DNA of 64,000 bases from contig JARFXP010000002.1 in the NCBI GenBank assembly GCA_029194675.1, positions 992,001 through 1,056,000 of the forward strand, read 5' to 3'. The notes under the pieces are model-generated. The model did not search any database. It worked only from the letters and a program-made list of their open reading frames with translations, and had not been told where the DNA came from. This DNA comes from Nitrospira sp. GTDB lineage: Bacteria; Nitrospirota; Nitrospiria; Nitrospirales; Nitrospiraceae. The translations under genes were made by a program, and so were the position numbers. The first letter of the stretch is position 1. Every line of letters begins with the position of its first letter. This document shows positions 1 to 7,714 of the stretch, in pieces.

Positions 1-55
1 ATCGTAGAGCTGAATCGGCTTCGATGCCGCGTACTGCCGGGCGGCCACCGGATGC

Positions 56-85
56 TTGCAAGGTAGAAGAGACCACCTCTATAAT
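56..85 (+). promoter_or_regulatory. Candidate sigma-70 promoter for ndk
   Basis: A -35 box TTGCAA (56-61) and a perfect -10 box TATAAT (80-85) are separated by 18 bp. Transcription would start near 92, leaving a leader of about 40 nt before ndk. Seen directly in the sequence; activity is inferred. Confidence 0.6.
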
Positions 86-131
86 GCACCGCGCTGCTGA
101 ATGGATGCTTTAACTTTCTGGAGGAAACAGA

Positions 132-557
132 GTGATCATGAGCGAGCGAACGTTGGCCATCATCAAGCCTGACGCGGTCAAGAAGAACGTCATTGGGGAC
201 ATTATTCATCGGTATGAACAAGCTGGATTAAAGCCGGTCGCCATCAAGCTGATTCACATGTCTCAGTCGGCGGCTGAAGGATTTTATGCCGTGCACAAAT
301 CGCGCCCTTTCTTTGAGAGCCTCTGCACCTTTATGTCTTCTGGACCTGCAGTCGTCCTCGTGTTGCAGGGGGACAATGCCATCAAGAAGAATCGCGAGCT
401 GATGGGGGCGACGGACCCAGCAAAAGCCGATGCCGGGACTATCCGAAAAGCGCACGGGGCGAATATCGAATTCAACGCCGTGCATGGTTCCGACTCGCCG
501 GAAACCGCGCAGTTCGAGATTGGATATTTCTTTCCCGCCATGGAGATTCTCCGCTGA
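132..557 (+). CDS. ndk: Nucleoside diphosphate kinase
   Basis: Transfers the gamma-phosphate between nucleoside tri- and diphosphates in the cytoplasm through a phosphohistidine. The 141-residue protein has the usual family length. It opens with the family signature [12 protein letters not shown] and carries the active-site stretch [12 protein letters not shown], in which the His is the phosphorylated residue. A GGAGG at 120-124 fits the GTG at 132 (7 bp spacing); the ATG at 138 is an alternative start giving MSERTL. A -10/-35 pair lies upstream and a strong hairpin follows, so it looks monocistronic. Confidence 0.97.
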   Translation: MIMSERTLAIIKPDAVKKNVIGDIIHRYEQAGLKPVAIKLIHMSQSAAEGFYAVHKSRPFFESLCTFMSSGPAVVLVLQGDNAIKKNRELMGATDPAKADAGTIRKAHGANIEFNAVHGSDSPETAQFEIGYFFPAMEILR

Positions 558-570
558 CCGTCCGGTGTTA

Positions 571-594
571 GAGCGCGAGGATCTCCTCGCGCTC
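571..594 (+). terminator. Terminator-like hairpin after ndk
   Basis: GAGCGCGAGG and CCTCGCGCTC form a perfect 10-bp stem with an ATCT loop, 14 bp after the ndk stop. There is no T-run behind it, so rho-independent termination is uncertain; it could instead protect the mRNA 3' end. Confidence 0.5.
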
Positions 595-665
595 TCCGCC
601 TCTGACCGGTACGATCGTTCCTTGACAACGCCAGTCGGCCCCAACTACCATCCGGAAGAATCTTT

Positions 666-721
666 CAGGTTAAGTTTGAGGCTGAGCAGTAGGTTCCCTT
701 TCCTTAACCTCAACCTCTATC
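666..721. repeat. Imperfect inverted-repeat element, copy 1
   Basis: The left arm begins CAGGTTAAGTTTGAGGCT and the right arm ends CCTTAACCTCAACCTCTATC. The arms are imperfectly complementary. A related element lies just after gcvH (1140-1192), so the pair brackets gcvH. This looks like a REP-type intergenic repeat. Confidence 0.45.
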
Positions 722-746
722 ACTGATTTCCCCAAATGGAGCCGAC

Positions 747-1136
747 ATGATTCCATCCGACTTACGATTTCACAAAGAGCATGAGTGGATTCGCGTAGAT
801 GGGAAACAAGCAACCGTGGGCATCAGCGACTTCGCGCAGGATGCCTTGGGCGATATCGTTTTCTTGGATCTGCCCAAGGTGGGCGCCTCAGTCAAAGTCG
901 GTCAACAGATCGGCGAAATCGAATCGACGAAGACGACGTCCACGATTTATACGCCGGTGAGCGGAACGGTGAGCCAGATTAATACCGCCCTTAAAGATAA
1001 TCCTGAAGTGGTGAATTCCGACCCCTACGGTAAGGGTTGGATCGCCGTGATCGAGCTTGCCGATCCTGGAGAAGTCGATCAACTGATGACGGCCTCGCAG
1101 TACGAAGCATTTCTCGCCGACCAGAAGAAAGGTTAA
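747..1136 (+). CDS. gcvH: Glycine cleavage system H protein
   Basis: The lipoyl-carrying protein that shuttles the aminomethyl group between the P, T and L proteins of the glycine cleavage system. At 129 residues it has the family's normal length. The lipoylation site is visible as EIESTKTTS, with the modified lysine at residue 62. The N-terminal stretch FHKEHEWIRVDG and the C-terminal DPYGKGW are also typical. A GGAG precedes the ATG. None of the gcvP, gcvT or lpd partners is adjacent, so it is a stand-alone copy here; H proteins can also take part in lipoate transfer. Confidence 0.96.
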   Translation: MIPSDLRFHKEHEWIRVDGKQATVGISDFAQDALGDIVFLDLPKVGASVKVGQQIGEIESTKTTSTIYTPVSGTVSQINTALKDNPEVVNSDPYGKGWIAVIELADPGEVDQLMTASQYEAFLADQKKG

Positions 1137-1139
1137 GCT

Positions 1140-1192
1140 CAGGTTGAGGCTAAGCTTCTACTTCCCCTGCGGACTTCTTGGACCTCAACCTG
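1140..1192. repeat. Inverted-repeat element, copy 2
   Basis: CAGGTTGAGG (1140-1149) pairs perfectly with CCTCAACCTG (1183-1192) around a 33-nt loop, starting four bases after the gcvH stop. It shares words with the element at 666-721. It could act as a weak terminator or be a REP-like mobile repeat. The rest of the space to 1335 shows no gene. Confidence 0.45.
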
Positions 1193-1335
1193 AACTTCTA
1201 TCTTTGGCATTTCGTGCCACGCTCACACAGGACTTATAGGGCTTCATGCTCATCCAACGCTTACTGAAGGGGTGATGGGGCGATGGAAGCCGTCGGGGAC
1301 TGTGCCATTCACCACATTCAGAAGAGGGGAGGTGC

Positions 1336-1791
1336 ATGATCAAATCCCTGCTTCTGAAACTCGGTATGCTGTCCATGACAATCGGTGTGATTTTCTGGGT
1401 CCGATGGGCTCCACAACCGCCGATTCAGGGCATCCCATCAGCTGCCGACAAGCAAGTCGTCGCTTCCCTGGCTACGGAATTAGAAGCGCGGGAAGGCCGG
1501 ACGGAAGGCCCGTCTAGTCGAAATGTACAGGGTCCGAACATTAAGGCTGTCGCACAGAAGGAGCCATCAAAAACGGCGATCCATTCACGTCTCGACCTCA
1601 ATCGTGCGAGTGCTCGTGAGCTTGAGTCGTTGCCGGGAATCGGAGCGGTAATGGCTCAACGTGTGGTCGCTTTTCGCACATCAGTCGGAGGCTTTCGTAC
1701 AGTCGAAGATCTCCGTGAGGTTAAGGGGATTGGGGCAAAAACATTTGATCGTCTCAAATCCTTAGTGACGGTCTCGACGGCGAAATCCTAG
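1336..1791 (+). CDS. comEA: ComEA-like helix-hairpin-helix DNA-binding protein
   Basis: A membrane-anchored DNA-binding protein of the ComEA/ComE family, which in competent bacteria holds incoming DNA at the cell surface. The 151-residue protein has an N-terminal hydrophobic segment (about residues 3-22), a low-complexity linker (about 45-85), and a C-terminal HhH pair at about 88-147, including [18 protein letters not shown] and [20 protein letters not shown] precedes the ATG. No comEC is nearby, so a role in DNA uptake is inferred from the domain only. It lies 22 bp upstream of tyrS and may be co-transcribed with it. Confidence 0.85.
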   Translation: MIKSLLLKLGMLSMTIGVIFWVRWAPQPPIQGIPSAADKQVVASLATELEAREGRTEGPSSRNVQGPNIKAVAQKEPSKTAIHSRLDLNRASARELESLPGIGAVMAQRVVAFRTSVGGFRTVEDLREVKGIGAKTFDRLKSLVTVSTAKS

Positions 1792-1813
1792 TAGTGACGG
1801 AGCAACAAAGACG

Positions 1814-3037
1814 ATGAAGGTGGTAAACCAGCAAGTGGAGCTGATCCAGCGCGGCGCTGTAGAGGTCATTCAACAGGTTGAGCTGGAGGCGAAGCTCAAG
1901 AAGGCTCTTGCCGAGAGTCGCCCGTTACGCGTTAAAGCGGGATTCGATCCCACGGCGCCGGATCTCCATCTTGGGCATACGGTTCTGATTCATAAATTGA
2001 AGCACTTTCAAGATCTCGGTCATCAAGTCATCTTCCTCATCGGCGATTTCACCGGCATGATCGGCGACCCCACCGGCGTATCCGAGACTCGCAAAGCATT
2101 GACCAAGGAACAGGTGCAGGAGAACGCCAAGACCTACCAACGGCAGATCTTCAAGATTCTTGACCCGGCGAAGACCCTGATTGAGTTCAATAGTCGATGG
2201 ATGAAGGAGATGTCGGCGGAAGGGTTGATTCAGCTTGCCGCCCACTATCGGGTCGCACGGATGATGGAACGGGACGACTTCCATAAACGCTTTGAGGAGC
2301 AGAAGCCGATCAGCGTCCATGAATTCCTCTATCCGCTCGTGCAAGGGTACGATTCCGTCGTGCTCAAGGCCGATGTGGAACTGGGTGGCACGGATCAAAA
2401 ATTCAATCTGCTGGTGGGGCGTGAATTACAGCGGGACTATGGCCAGGAATCCCAGGTCGTGATCACGATGCCGTTGCTGGAAGGAACGGATGGTGTCAAG
2501 AAGATGAGCAAGAGCGTCGGAAACTATATCGCGCTGGAGGACAAGCCGGGCGATATGTTCGGAAAAGTCATGTCGATCAGCGACACACTCATGTATCGGT
2601 ACTACGATCTGCTGACGACGGAAGATCTGGGCCGAGTCAAAGCCATCCACCCGATGGAAGCCAAACAGGCGCTCGCCGAATTGATCGTGGCGCGCTATCA
2701 CGGAACGGAAGCCGGGCAACAGGCGAGAACCGAGTTCCAGCAGAAATTTCAAGCCAAGGAGTTTCCGGATACGCCGGATGTGCACGTCGTATTGCAACTG
2801 AATGATATGCAGGAGAAAGATCAAGAGTGCGGTCAGATCAGGCTTGCCAAGTTGATTGTGAAAACTGGTTTGATTTCTAGCGGCAGTGAAACGAGGCGAT
2901 TGATCATTCAAGGTGGAATTGAAATAGACGGCGTGAAGGAGACAAATCCGGATAAGTTAATCGCTTTTGAACTTCATCAACAGCGCCGTCTTAAGGTTGG
3001 GAAGAAAAAGTTCGCCGTTGCGGAATTGAGACCTTAA
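1814..3037 (+). CDS. tyrS: Tyrosyl-tRNA synthetase
   Basis: Charges tRNA-Tyr with tyrosine in the cytoplasm. The 407-residue class I synthetase has the HIGH motif as HLGH (residues 52-55), the KMSKS loop (residues 230-234), and a C-terminal S4-like RNA-binding domain with [13 protein letters not shown]. Length and order are those of the bacterial TyrRS form. No T-box or other leader element is visible. Directly downstream is the promoter of the former tRNA-Gly gene. Confidence 0.97.
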   Translation: MKVVNQQVELIQRGAVEVIQQVELEAKLKKALAESRPLRVKAGFDPTAPDLHLGHTVLIHKLKHFQDLGHQVIFLIGDFTGMIGDPTGVSETRKALTKEQVQENAKTYQRQIFKILDPAKTLIEFNSRWMKEMSAEGLIQLAAHYRVARMMERDDFHKRFEEQKPISVHEFLYPLVQGYDSVVLKADVELGGTDQKFNLLVGRELQRDYGQESQVVITMPLLEGTDGVKKMSKSVGNYIALEDKPGDMFGKVMSISDTLMYRYYDLLTTEDLGRVKAIHPMEAKQALAELIVARYHGTEAGQQARTEFQQKFQAKEFPDTPDVHVVLQLNDMQEKDQECGQIRLAKLIVKTGLISSGSETRRLIIQGGIEIDGVKETNPDKLIAFELHQQRRLKVGKKKFAVAELRP

Positions 3038-3055
3038 AGCGAAAGAGTCATTTCC

Positions 3056-3085
3056 TTGACTTGTGATGGAAAGCCAGCGTACGAT
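3056..3085 (+). promoter_or_regulatory. Promoter of the disrupted tRNA-Gly gene
   Basis: TTGACT (3056-3061) and TACGAT (3080-3085) are spaced by 18 bp, placing the start 5-8 bp before the tRNA 5' end at 3098. This is the ancestral tRNA promoter. It now drives only a 5'-half tRNA because the island separated it from the 3' half. Confidence 0.65.
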
Positions 3086-3097
3086 CCGTCCCAACGA

Positions 3098-3137
3098 GCG
3101 GGTGTAGCTCAGTGGTAGAGTCCTAGCTTCCCAAGCT
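3098..3137 (+). pseudogene. 5'-half of tRNA-Gly(CCC), left attachment site
   Basis: The first 40 nt of a tRNA-Gly (acceptor 5' strand, D-arm, anticodon arm to just past the CCC anticodon) match 7463-7502 with one mismatch; the repeat extends two bases upstream (3096-3137 versus 7461-7502). After 3137 the sequence is unrelated to tRNA. This is the expected scar of integration by crossover in the anticodon arm. Confidence 0.88.
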
Positions 3138-3144
3138 GATTGAA

Positions 3145-3180
3145 GGGGTTGCCCAAGTCATTGATGATTTGGGCAATCCC
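3145..3180 (+). terminator. Hairpin behind the tRNA fragment
   Basis: A 13-bp stem (3145-3157 with 3168-3180, two G-T pairs) encloses a 10-nt loop, eight bases after the tRNA-derived sequence ends. It could terminate the truncated tRNA transcript or be part of the attachment-site architecture. Confidence 0.45.
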
Positions 3181-3759
3181 TCCTTGCTTCAGTCACATAG
3201 CCAATTTTGTTGTAGTTTGACTTCGTACCAATTCACCTCGATTCAGTCCATTTTGTCGCTCCCATTAACACCGTAATAACACCTCGCCACACCGGCAGGA
3301 TAGGCAGACCCTGCCCCCGTCATCGGTTTAGGTTCCATATTGGAGTTGTAGCACCAGGAGAAAAGGGACTAATGTCGATTGGTAGCGCATTGCAAGAAAC
3401 TTTCACTCTGACCAATTGACTTTCTCCGTGCGGCAACCGCCTTAGGAGGCAGGAACGTTTGTCGTGCATTTGTAGCAGCATGGTAGTGGATCCAGATTCA
3501 GACAATCACAACTGACAGCCCCCGTGGGGGTCGTAATTTTTCCGACCGGTCCGAGGCTTTCACGTCCATCTGTCAAAATATACAGGGAAAGAAAAGCGGT
3601 TGGAGCCGCAAGCACAAACCCTTCCCTCTTTGCGGGTCAGTCATCAGGAGTGTCAGGAGTTCTCAGACAAAACACGGAGCAGTCGATTTTCCTCGGCTAT
3701 ATGCGTATCCTTCCGACGGTTCAAAGATACAAACTAGCTAACCGAGCGGAGGTGAAAGT
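3181..3759. other. Left island region without recognisable gene
   Basis: Only short reading frames without ribosome-binding sites or family resemblance are present. One notable word is a 19-bp sequence at 3266-3284 that recurs with one mismatch at 7392-7410 in the integrase 3' end. Confidence 0.5.
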
Positions 3760-4260
3760 ATGAGCGTGCTCTCAGTATTGAAGCGCGAAGCCAGAAATAC
3801 AGGAGCCGTTGCTCTCTATCTATTTATTTCCCTTGGGTTCTTTACCACCCTCGGCAAGTTGGTGCTCGCCACCTATCAGATTGAATACTATCCCTTGCTG
3901 CCGACGGTGATCGGGACTCTTGCTCTGGCAAAGGTTGTGGTACTCCTCGACCTGACCCCTTTGGCCATGCGTCTTGAGACGGGGCATCCCCTTTGGGTGG
4001 CAACATTCTACAAAACGCTGTTCTATTGTGTCATCAGCGCCCCTGTGTTGATCTTGGAAAGGATCTGGCACTTTCACGAAGAGGCCGGTTCGTGGGGAGT
4101 AGCGATCGCCCTGACCTGGGAACATGCAGATCACAACCGCGTATTAGCTAAAGTTCTCATTGTCGGCTTCGTCTTTGGCTGCTACCACCTATACCATGGA
4201 ATAGACCATCGTTTGGGAAAAGGCCAACTCTGGCACATGATCTTTAGCCGAGCAGGATAA
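3760..4260 (+). CDS. Four-helix integral membrane protein of unknown function
   Basis: I do not recognise this 166-residue protein. It has about four hydrophobic segments (roughly residues 16-38, 48-66, 82-100 and 130-146) and several conserved-looking aromatic/His residues near the C terminus (GCYHLYHGIDHRLG). A GGAGG sits upstream of the ATG. It is cargo of the tRNA-Gly island. An inner-membrane location is inferred from the helices; no catalytic motif is visible. Confidence 0.65.
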   Translation: MSVLSVLKREARNTGAVALYLFISLGFFTTLGKLVLATYQIEYYPLLPTVIGTLALAKVVVLLDLTPLAMRLETGHPLWVATFYKTLFYCVISAPVLILERIWHFHEEAGSWGVAIALTWEHADHNRVLAKVLIVGFVFGCYHLYHGIDHRLGKGQLWHMIFSRAG

Positions 4261-4374
4261 AGGCGGATACATATTTATAGGCCCCTCGAATAACGATTCT
4301 TGGATAGGGGAAAGTTTCACGGAATGCGGATTGGGCAGTTTGCTCTTACTACCATATTCGGGAGGCGCTTCATC

Positions 4375-4953
4375 ATGCAAAACTCCATCACGAAGACGCT
4401 GTGTCGTACTGCCATCTTGGTCATGTTGGCTCTATCAGCGAATTCCCCCTCTGCATTAGCTGGCGAACTGGCCGGCGCAACACTGCCTGACACACTCAAG
4501 TCAGGCGACATAACACTGAAGCTGAATGGTTTTGGCTTAAGGAAAAAGGCAATGATCAAGACCTCTGTTGCGGGACTTTACCTCGAGTCACCTCGAAAGA
4601 TGCAGAAGCAATCCTGACCGCTGACCGGGAGAAAGCCATTCAAGTGCATTTCCTGCGCAACCTGTCAAAAGCCCAACTTGTCGATGCCTTTAAGGAAGGT
4701 TTCGAGGCGAATGCGAAGGATAACACAGGGCAAAGAGCCGAATTCGACAAGATGCTCGCGCTGATCACGGATGTGAAGGAAGGCGCCACACGGACATTTG
4801 CATACATGCCGGGAAAGAACTCAACGTTGCAGATCGGTAATAAGGGGATGGAGGGATTTCGCTGGAAAGGGCTTTGCCGACGTTGTCTTTTCAATCTGGC
4901 TGGGGCCAAAACCGACCTCGGAGGACCTGAAGAATGGCATGCTCGGTATGTAA
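4375..4953 (+). pseudogene. Chalcone-isomerase-like periplasmic protein, two frameshifts
   Basis: The intact ancestor would be a secreted protein of the bacterial chalcone-isomerase-like family. The signal peptide (MQNSITKTLCRTAILVMLAL, cleavage near SALAG) and the start of the domain (ATLPDTLKSGDITLKLNGFG) are in frame 1. The next part (SKDAEAILTADREKAIQVHF) is read after a frameshift near 4590. The last part (FADVVFSIWLGPKPTSEDLK, ending at TAA 4951-4953) is read after a second frameshift near 4865. Both shifts must be undone to give the family's full-length protein, so it is dead unless these are sequencing errors. Confidence 0.8.
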
Positions 4954-4964
4954 TTGGAAAAGAG

Positions 4965-5009
4965 TGGAGCCGGTGACCCGGATTGAACGGGCGACCTGCG
5001 GTTTACGAA
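4965..5009 (-). pseudogene. 3'-half of tRNA-Thr(CGT)
   Basis: Read on the minus strand from 5009: anticodon loop TTCGTAA (anticodon CGT), anticodon 3' strand ACCGC, variable AGGTC, an intact T-arm, acceptor 3' strand CACCGGC, discriminator T and encoded CCA (4967-4965). Upstream of the loop there is no complementary GCGGT strand and no D-arm. The break is exactly at the anticodon loop, as expected for an attachment-site remnant of a second integration event. Confidence 0.8.
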
Positions 5010-5497
5010 TTTCCGTACGTGAGGGAACATCCGTGCTCCTTCAGGGCAGCATCCAGGTGGGTTCGCACATCACGCCACATATCTTCGGAAGGGGCTGTCT
5101 CAGCCCAACCAAAAAGACGAGCGCCCGGTTCAAAGGCCCAGCGCTGCCGCTCCTCAACGTAGAGCACTCTAATGATATCCCGAATTACATGTTCAACATC
5201 GAGACGGTTCACCGTGAGAATCAGCCGGGACCGATCTTTGTTGTCTTGCAGCTCTTCTTGAGAGGCACCAATAGTCCGTCCAGGCATTGGGATTTCCAAC
5301 CAGGCGGTCTCAATGCGTCCCCGATCCTTGTCCTTCACGGTGACAGAGCGAGTCTTCACTGCGTCTAGGGCTGCCTCCCAGACATTGTCGAAGGAGCACA
5401 CCGCATCCCGCGTGTGAACGCCACTCATGGAGGTGCAACTGCAAAGGAGGGCATACGCAACGAGGAGGACAGCGCGATGAGAATTGTAATATTGCAT
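5003..5497 (-). CDS. Putative lipoprotein ending inside a tRNA fragment
   Basis: An unrecognised 164-residue protein. The N terminus is hydrophobic (AVLLVAYALLCSC) with a lipobox-like LCSC at Cys21, suggesting an exported lipoprotein. The rest is soluble and has no family I can name. Its stop codon TAA (5003-5005) is the end of the anticodon loop of the 3'-half tRNA-Thr, so the last residues come from a junction; the original C terminus may have been different. The ribosome-binding site is weak. Confidence 0.55.
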   Translation of the reverse strand: MQYYNSHRAVLLVAYALLCSCTSMSGVHTRDAVCSFDNVWEAALDAVKTRSVTVKDKDRGRIETAWLEIPMPGRTIGASQEELQDNKDRSRLILTVNRLDVEHVIRDIIRVLYVEERQRWAFEPGARLFGWAETAPSEDMWRDVRTHLDAALKEHGCSLTYGNS

Positions 5498-5578
5498 ACA
5501 GGCTCTCGCGTCAGCTTTTATTTGGTGCCCTTCAACGCGTCCCGCAACGGGCTCGCGGAAATCTTATCACCAGGCGGT

Positions 5579-6643
5579 TTCAAGTTCCAAGTGCAACGGG
5601 TGAATCATGGCGCAAGTGCGCATAGACTTCCAGGGGCGTGGCAAAGTTGAGACATTTGCGGGGGCGCGTGTTCAGCCGATAGGCGATGGCATTCAACTCC
5701 CGTTGGGTGTAGCCCGACAGGTCGGTGCCGTTCGGCAAGTACTGACGGAGCAGGCCATTCGTGTTTTCATTGGTGCCGCGTTGCCAGGGACAATGGGGAT
5801 CGGCAAAGAAGACGCGGATCGTGAGACGCTGAGCCAGCCGTTCGTGGGTGGCCATCTCTTTGCCCCGGTCATAGGTCAGGGTCTGGCGCAGTGCGACAGG
5901 CACGTGCTGGAGCTTCTTGGTGAAGCCGCGATAGGCGCTCTCCGCATCCGTCCCCTCCATTTTTGCCAACAGCACCAGGCGGGTTGTCCGCTCGACCAGC
6001 GTGCCGACGGCCGATCCGTTGCGAGCGCCTTTGAGCAAGTCGCCTTCCCAGTGGCCCGGCACCGTCCGGGTAGCCACCTCGGCGGGCCGCTCGGTGATCG
6101 GCGTCATGTTGGGAATCTGGCCGCGGCGGTCGGCTCCCCGCGTGCGTGGCCGACGCGTCTTGCGTGCCTGAGGCAGGGCCGCCAGCAATTCGGTCCGCAA
6201 GGCACCACGCGGCAGCACATACAGGCCAGCATAGATGGTTTCGGCGGACAGCTGCTTCCTTATGTCGCCAGGATAGGCGCGGCGAAGCCGCCCGGCAATC
6301 TGCTCCGGCGAGCAGCCCGCCGTCAGCTGCCTCCGTACATACTGCCACAACCACGGATCGAGAAGTTTCCGTGGTTGCCGTGGGTGATGAGCGCGGGTGG
6401 CCGCGTGGCTCTGCGCCGTACAGGCTCGATAGGGACGGCCTTGTGTCGTATTGCGGGTCACTTCGCGGCTCACGGTGCTCGGGGCACGTCCCAAGATCCG
6501 CGCCATCGTTCGGAGCGAATGGCCCTGGGTCAGGCCCAGACTCAAGGTCTCACGTTCTTCGGCACTCAGGTGCCGGGACGATCTCGTGTGCATGGCAACA
6601 CCGTAGCCCATCTGGGCTTGAAGTGTTGCACTTGGAGTTAGAA
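5579..6643 (-). mobile_element. IS30-family insertion sequence
   Basis: Imperfect terminal inverted repeats of 19 bp match at 16 positions (5579-5597 against 6625-6643), with a perfect 12-bp core TCCAAGTGCAAC. One transposase gene fills the element. No 2-3 bp target duplication is obvious at these ends, so the exact outer boundary is uncertain. It lies between the lipoprotein and the truncated integrase, and its insertion or a linked deletion probably removed the integrase N terminus. Confidence 0.8.
5580..6611 (-). CDS. IS30-family transposase
   Basis: A DDE transposase of 343 residues. It has an N-terminal helix-turn-helix (about residues 15-55, LSAEERETLSLGLTQGHSLR and RAPSTVSREVTRN), and the catalytic core holds GHWEGDLL (first Asp), TYDRGKEM (second Asp) and RGTNENTNGLLRQYLPNGTD (Glu). 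All three acidic residues are present and the frame is open, so it may be active. An internal ATG at 6593 (MHTRSSRHLSAEE) is an alternative start. Its stop lies inside the terminal repeat. Confidence 0.92.
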   Translation of the reverse strand: MGYGVAMHTRSSRHLSAEERETLSLGLTQGHSLRTMARILGRAPSTVSREVTRNTTQGRPYRACTAQSHAATRAHHPRQPRKLLDPWLWQYVRRQLTAGCSPEQIAGRLRRAYPGDIRKQLSAETIYAGLYVLPRGALRTELLAALPQARKTRRPRTRGADRRGQIPNMTPITERPAEVATRTVPGHWEGDLLKGARNGSAVGTLVERTTRLVLLAKMEGTDAESAYRGFTKKLQHVPVALRQTLTYDRGKEMATHERLAQRLTIRVFFADPHCPWQRGTNENTNGLLRQYLPNGTDLSGYTQRELNAIAYRLNTRPRKCLNFATPLEVYAHLRHDSPVALGT

Positions 6644-6675
6644 CTCAAGGGGTTAAATGTCATACGTGTCGGGGA

Positions 6676-7491
6676 ATGGTTACGAGAGAAGCCTGTCAGG
6701 CGTGCGGATGGAAGCGCGAAGATGCCGGTCTGCCGGTTTCTATTCAAACGATTAACCACGATCACATGACGCTCACCCATATGTTCAACGTCGCACGGAG
6801 TCCGCAATTCCGACTTGTGACAGATAATCCGGCTGCACACGTGCCGAAGCCCAATCCTCAGAATGAACGGGATCGGATTGCCACTCCTGACGAATGGGAA
6901 CGGCTCAAGACCACACTCGCCCCCCACCTACGGAGGCTTTTGACCGTGGCTTACGATGTGGGACCACGGAGGGGAGAGTTGCTCAAGCTGGAATGGCCTG
7001 ACGTAGACCTGCGTCGGAAGGAGTTCACCTTGCAACGGACGAAGAACGGCGAGGTTCGGGTTGTCCCGATGACTCCGGCTGTCCATCAAGTGTTCTTGGA
7101 ACTAAGGCAGGAGCGACGACTAGACACTAATCGGGTGTTCCTGTATAACGATAAGCCAATCGAACGCATTGGAACGGCTTTTAAAGCCGCCTGTCGTCGG
7201 GCAGGGATCACAAACCTGAGAGTTCACGACTTCCGCCATACGGCCAGTACGAATCTGAGGCGGGGAGGGGTGGACACGGCGACTGCGATGAAGATTGTCG
7301 GTCACAAGTCGGACCGGATGCATCGGCGGTATAATACGATTGAGCCGGAAGACTTGCACAAGGCTGCTGTGAAGCTCCATATGTTCAGGGCTAACACGGT
7401 AATAACACCTGAACCAATGGCTGTCGGTGCCAAAACTGCAAGTGTGCGACATATCGAAGCGAGCGGGCGTAGCTCAGTGGTAGAGTCCTAG
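6676..7491 (+). pseudogene. int: Tyrosine integrase, N-terminally truncated
   Basis: A site-specific tyrosine recombinase. The catalytic domain is complete: Arg in DVGPRRGELLKLEW, Lys in the RTKNGEVRVVPM turn, HDFRHTAS (His-x-x-Arg), GHKS and the nucleophile Tyr in RRYNTIE. Only the end of the core-binding domain (INHDHMTLTHMFNVA) remains and the arm-binding domain is absent; the coding sequence begins about 35 bp after the IS30. The C-terminal residues RSSVVES are encoded by the 5' half of tRNA-Gly, and the TAG stop falls in its anticodon stem (7489-7491), so integrase and tRNA overlap by 29 bp. Confidence 0.82.
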
Positions 7492-7537
7492 CTTCCCAAG
7501 CTAGTTGTCGTGGGTTCAAATCCCATCGCCCGCTCCA
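7463..7537 (+). tRNA. tRNA-Gly (anticodon CCC)
   Basis: A full cloverleaf can be drawn: acceptor GCGGGCG/CGCCCGC (7463-7469 with 7527-7533), D-arm from 7472, anticodon stem CTAGC/GCTAG around loop TTCCCAA (anticodon CCC at 7495-7497), T-arm with TTCAAAT, discriminator T and encoded CCA (7535-7537). Its 5' half was supplied by the island. I see no strong promoter immediately upstream, where the integrase 3' end lies. Confidence 0.95.
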
Positions 7538-7714
7538 AACCTGCCATTGTCCTTCACCGGGATTTGAACCCAGGACAAGGGGATTTCGAAAGGGGTGAGC
7601 CCCTTTCGTGGAGAGCGTGCGAGGGGGCTGGCCCCCTCTGCAGGAGCCGGGAAGCAAGGTTCAGGGCTGAACCGGCGACGGAGTGCGGTTCAAATCCCAT
7701 CGCCCGCTCCAAAC
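7513..7714 (+). repeat. Duplicated tRNA-Gly 3' end with hairpin-rich interval
   Basis: The tRNA 3' end (GGTTCAAATCCC through CGCCCGCTCCAAAC, to 7540) recurs at 7687-7714, giving a 174-bp direct-repeat spacing. The interval holds an inverted T-arm (14 bp at 7560-7573 complementary to 7511-7524) and two tight hairpins: CGAAAGGGG/CCCCTTTCG near 7587-7608 and GAGGGGGC/GCCCCCTC near 7621-7638. It may be a second attachment scar or a tandem duplication. Confidence 0.65.

Larger units (their letters stand above)
3096..7502 (+). mobile_element. Decayed integrative island in tRNA-Gly(CCC)
   Basis: The region is bounded by 42-bp direct repeats of the tRNA-Gly 5' half (41/42 identical). It carries a tyrosine integrase remnant next to the right end, a complete tRNA at the right end, and mixed cargo: membrane protein, broken chalcone-isomerase-like gene, 3'-half tRNA-Thr, lipoprotein and an IS30. 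It is about 4.4 kb. The integrase lacks its N terminus and the left half is largely non-coding, so it is probably no longer mobile. Confidence 0.75.

Noticed and set aside
3524..3763. Possible 79-residue protein just before the island membrane protein
   Set aside because: No ribosome-binding site or recognisable sequence; it overlaps the next start by four bases but composition is not coding-like.
5607..6641. Long plus-strand open frame (344 codons) opposite the IS30 transposase
   Set aside because: It is the antisense shadow of a high-GC transposase; there are no family motifs and the opposite strand has complete DDE motifs.
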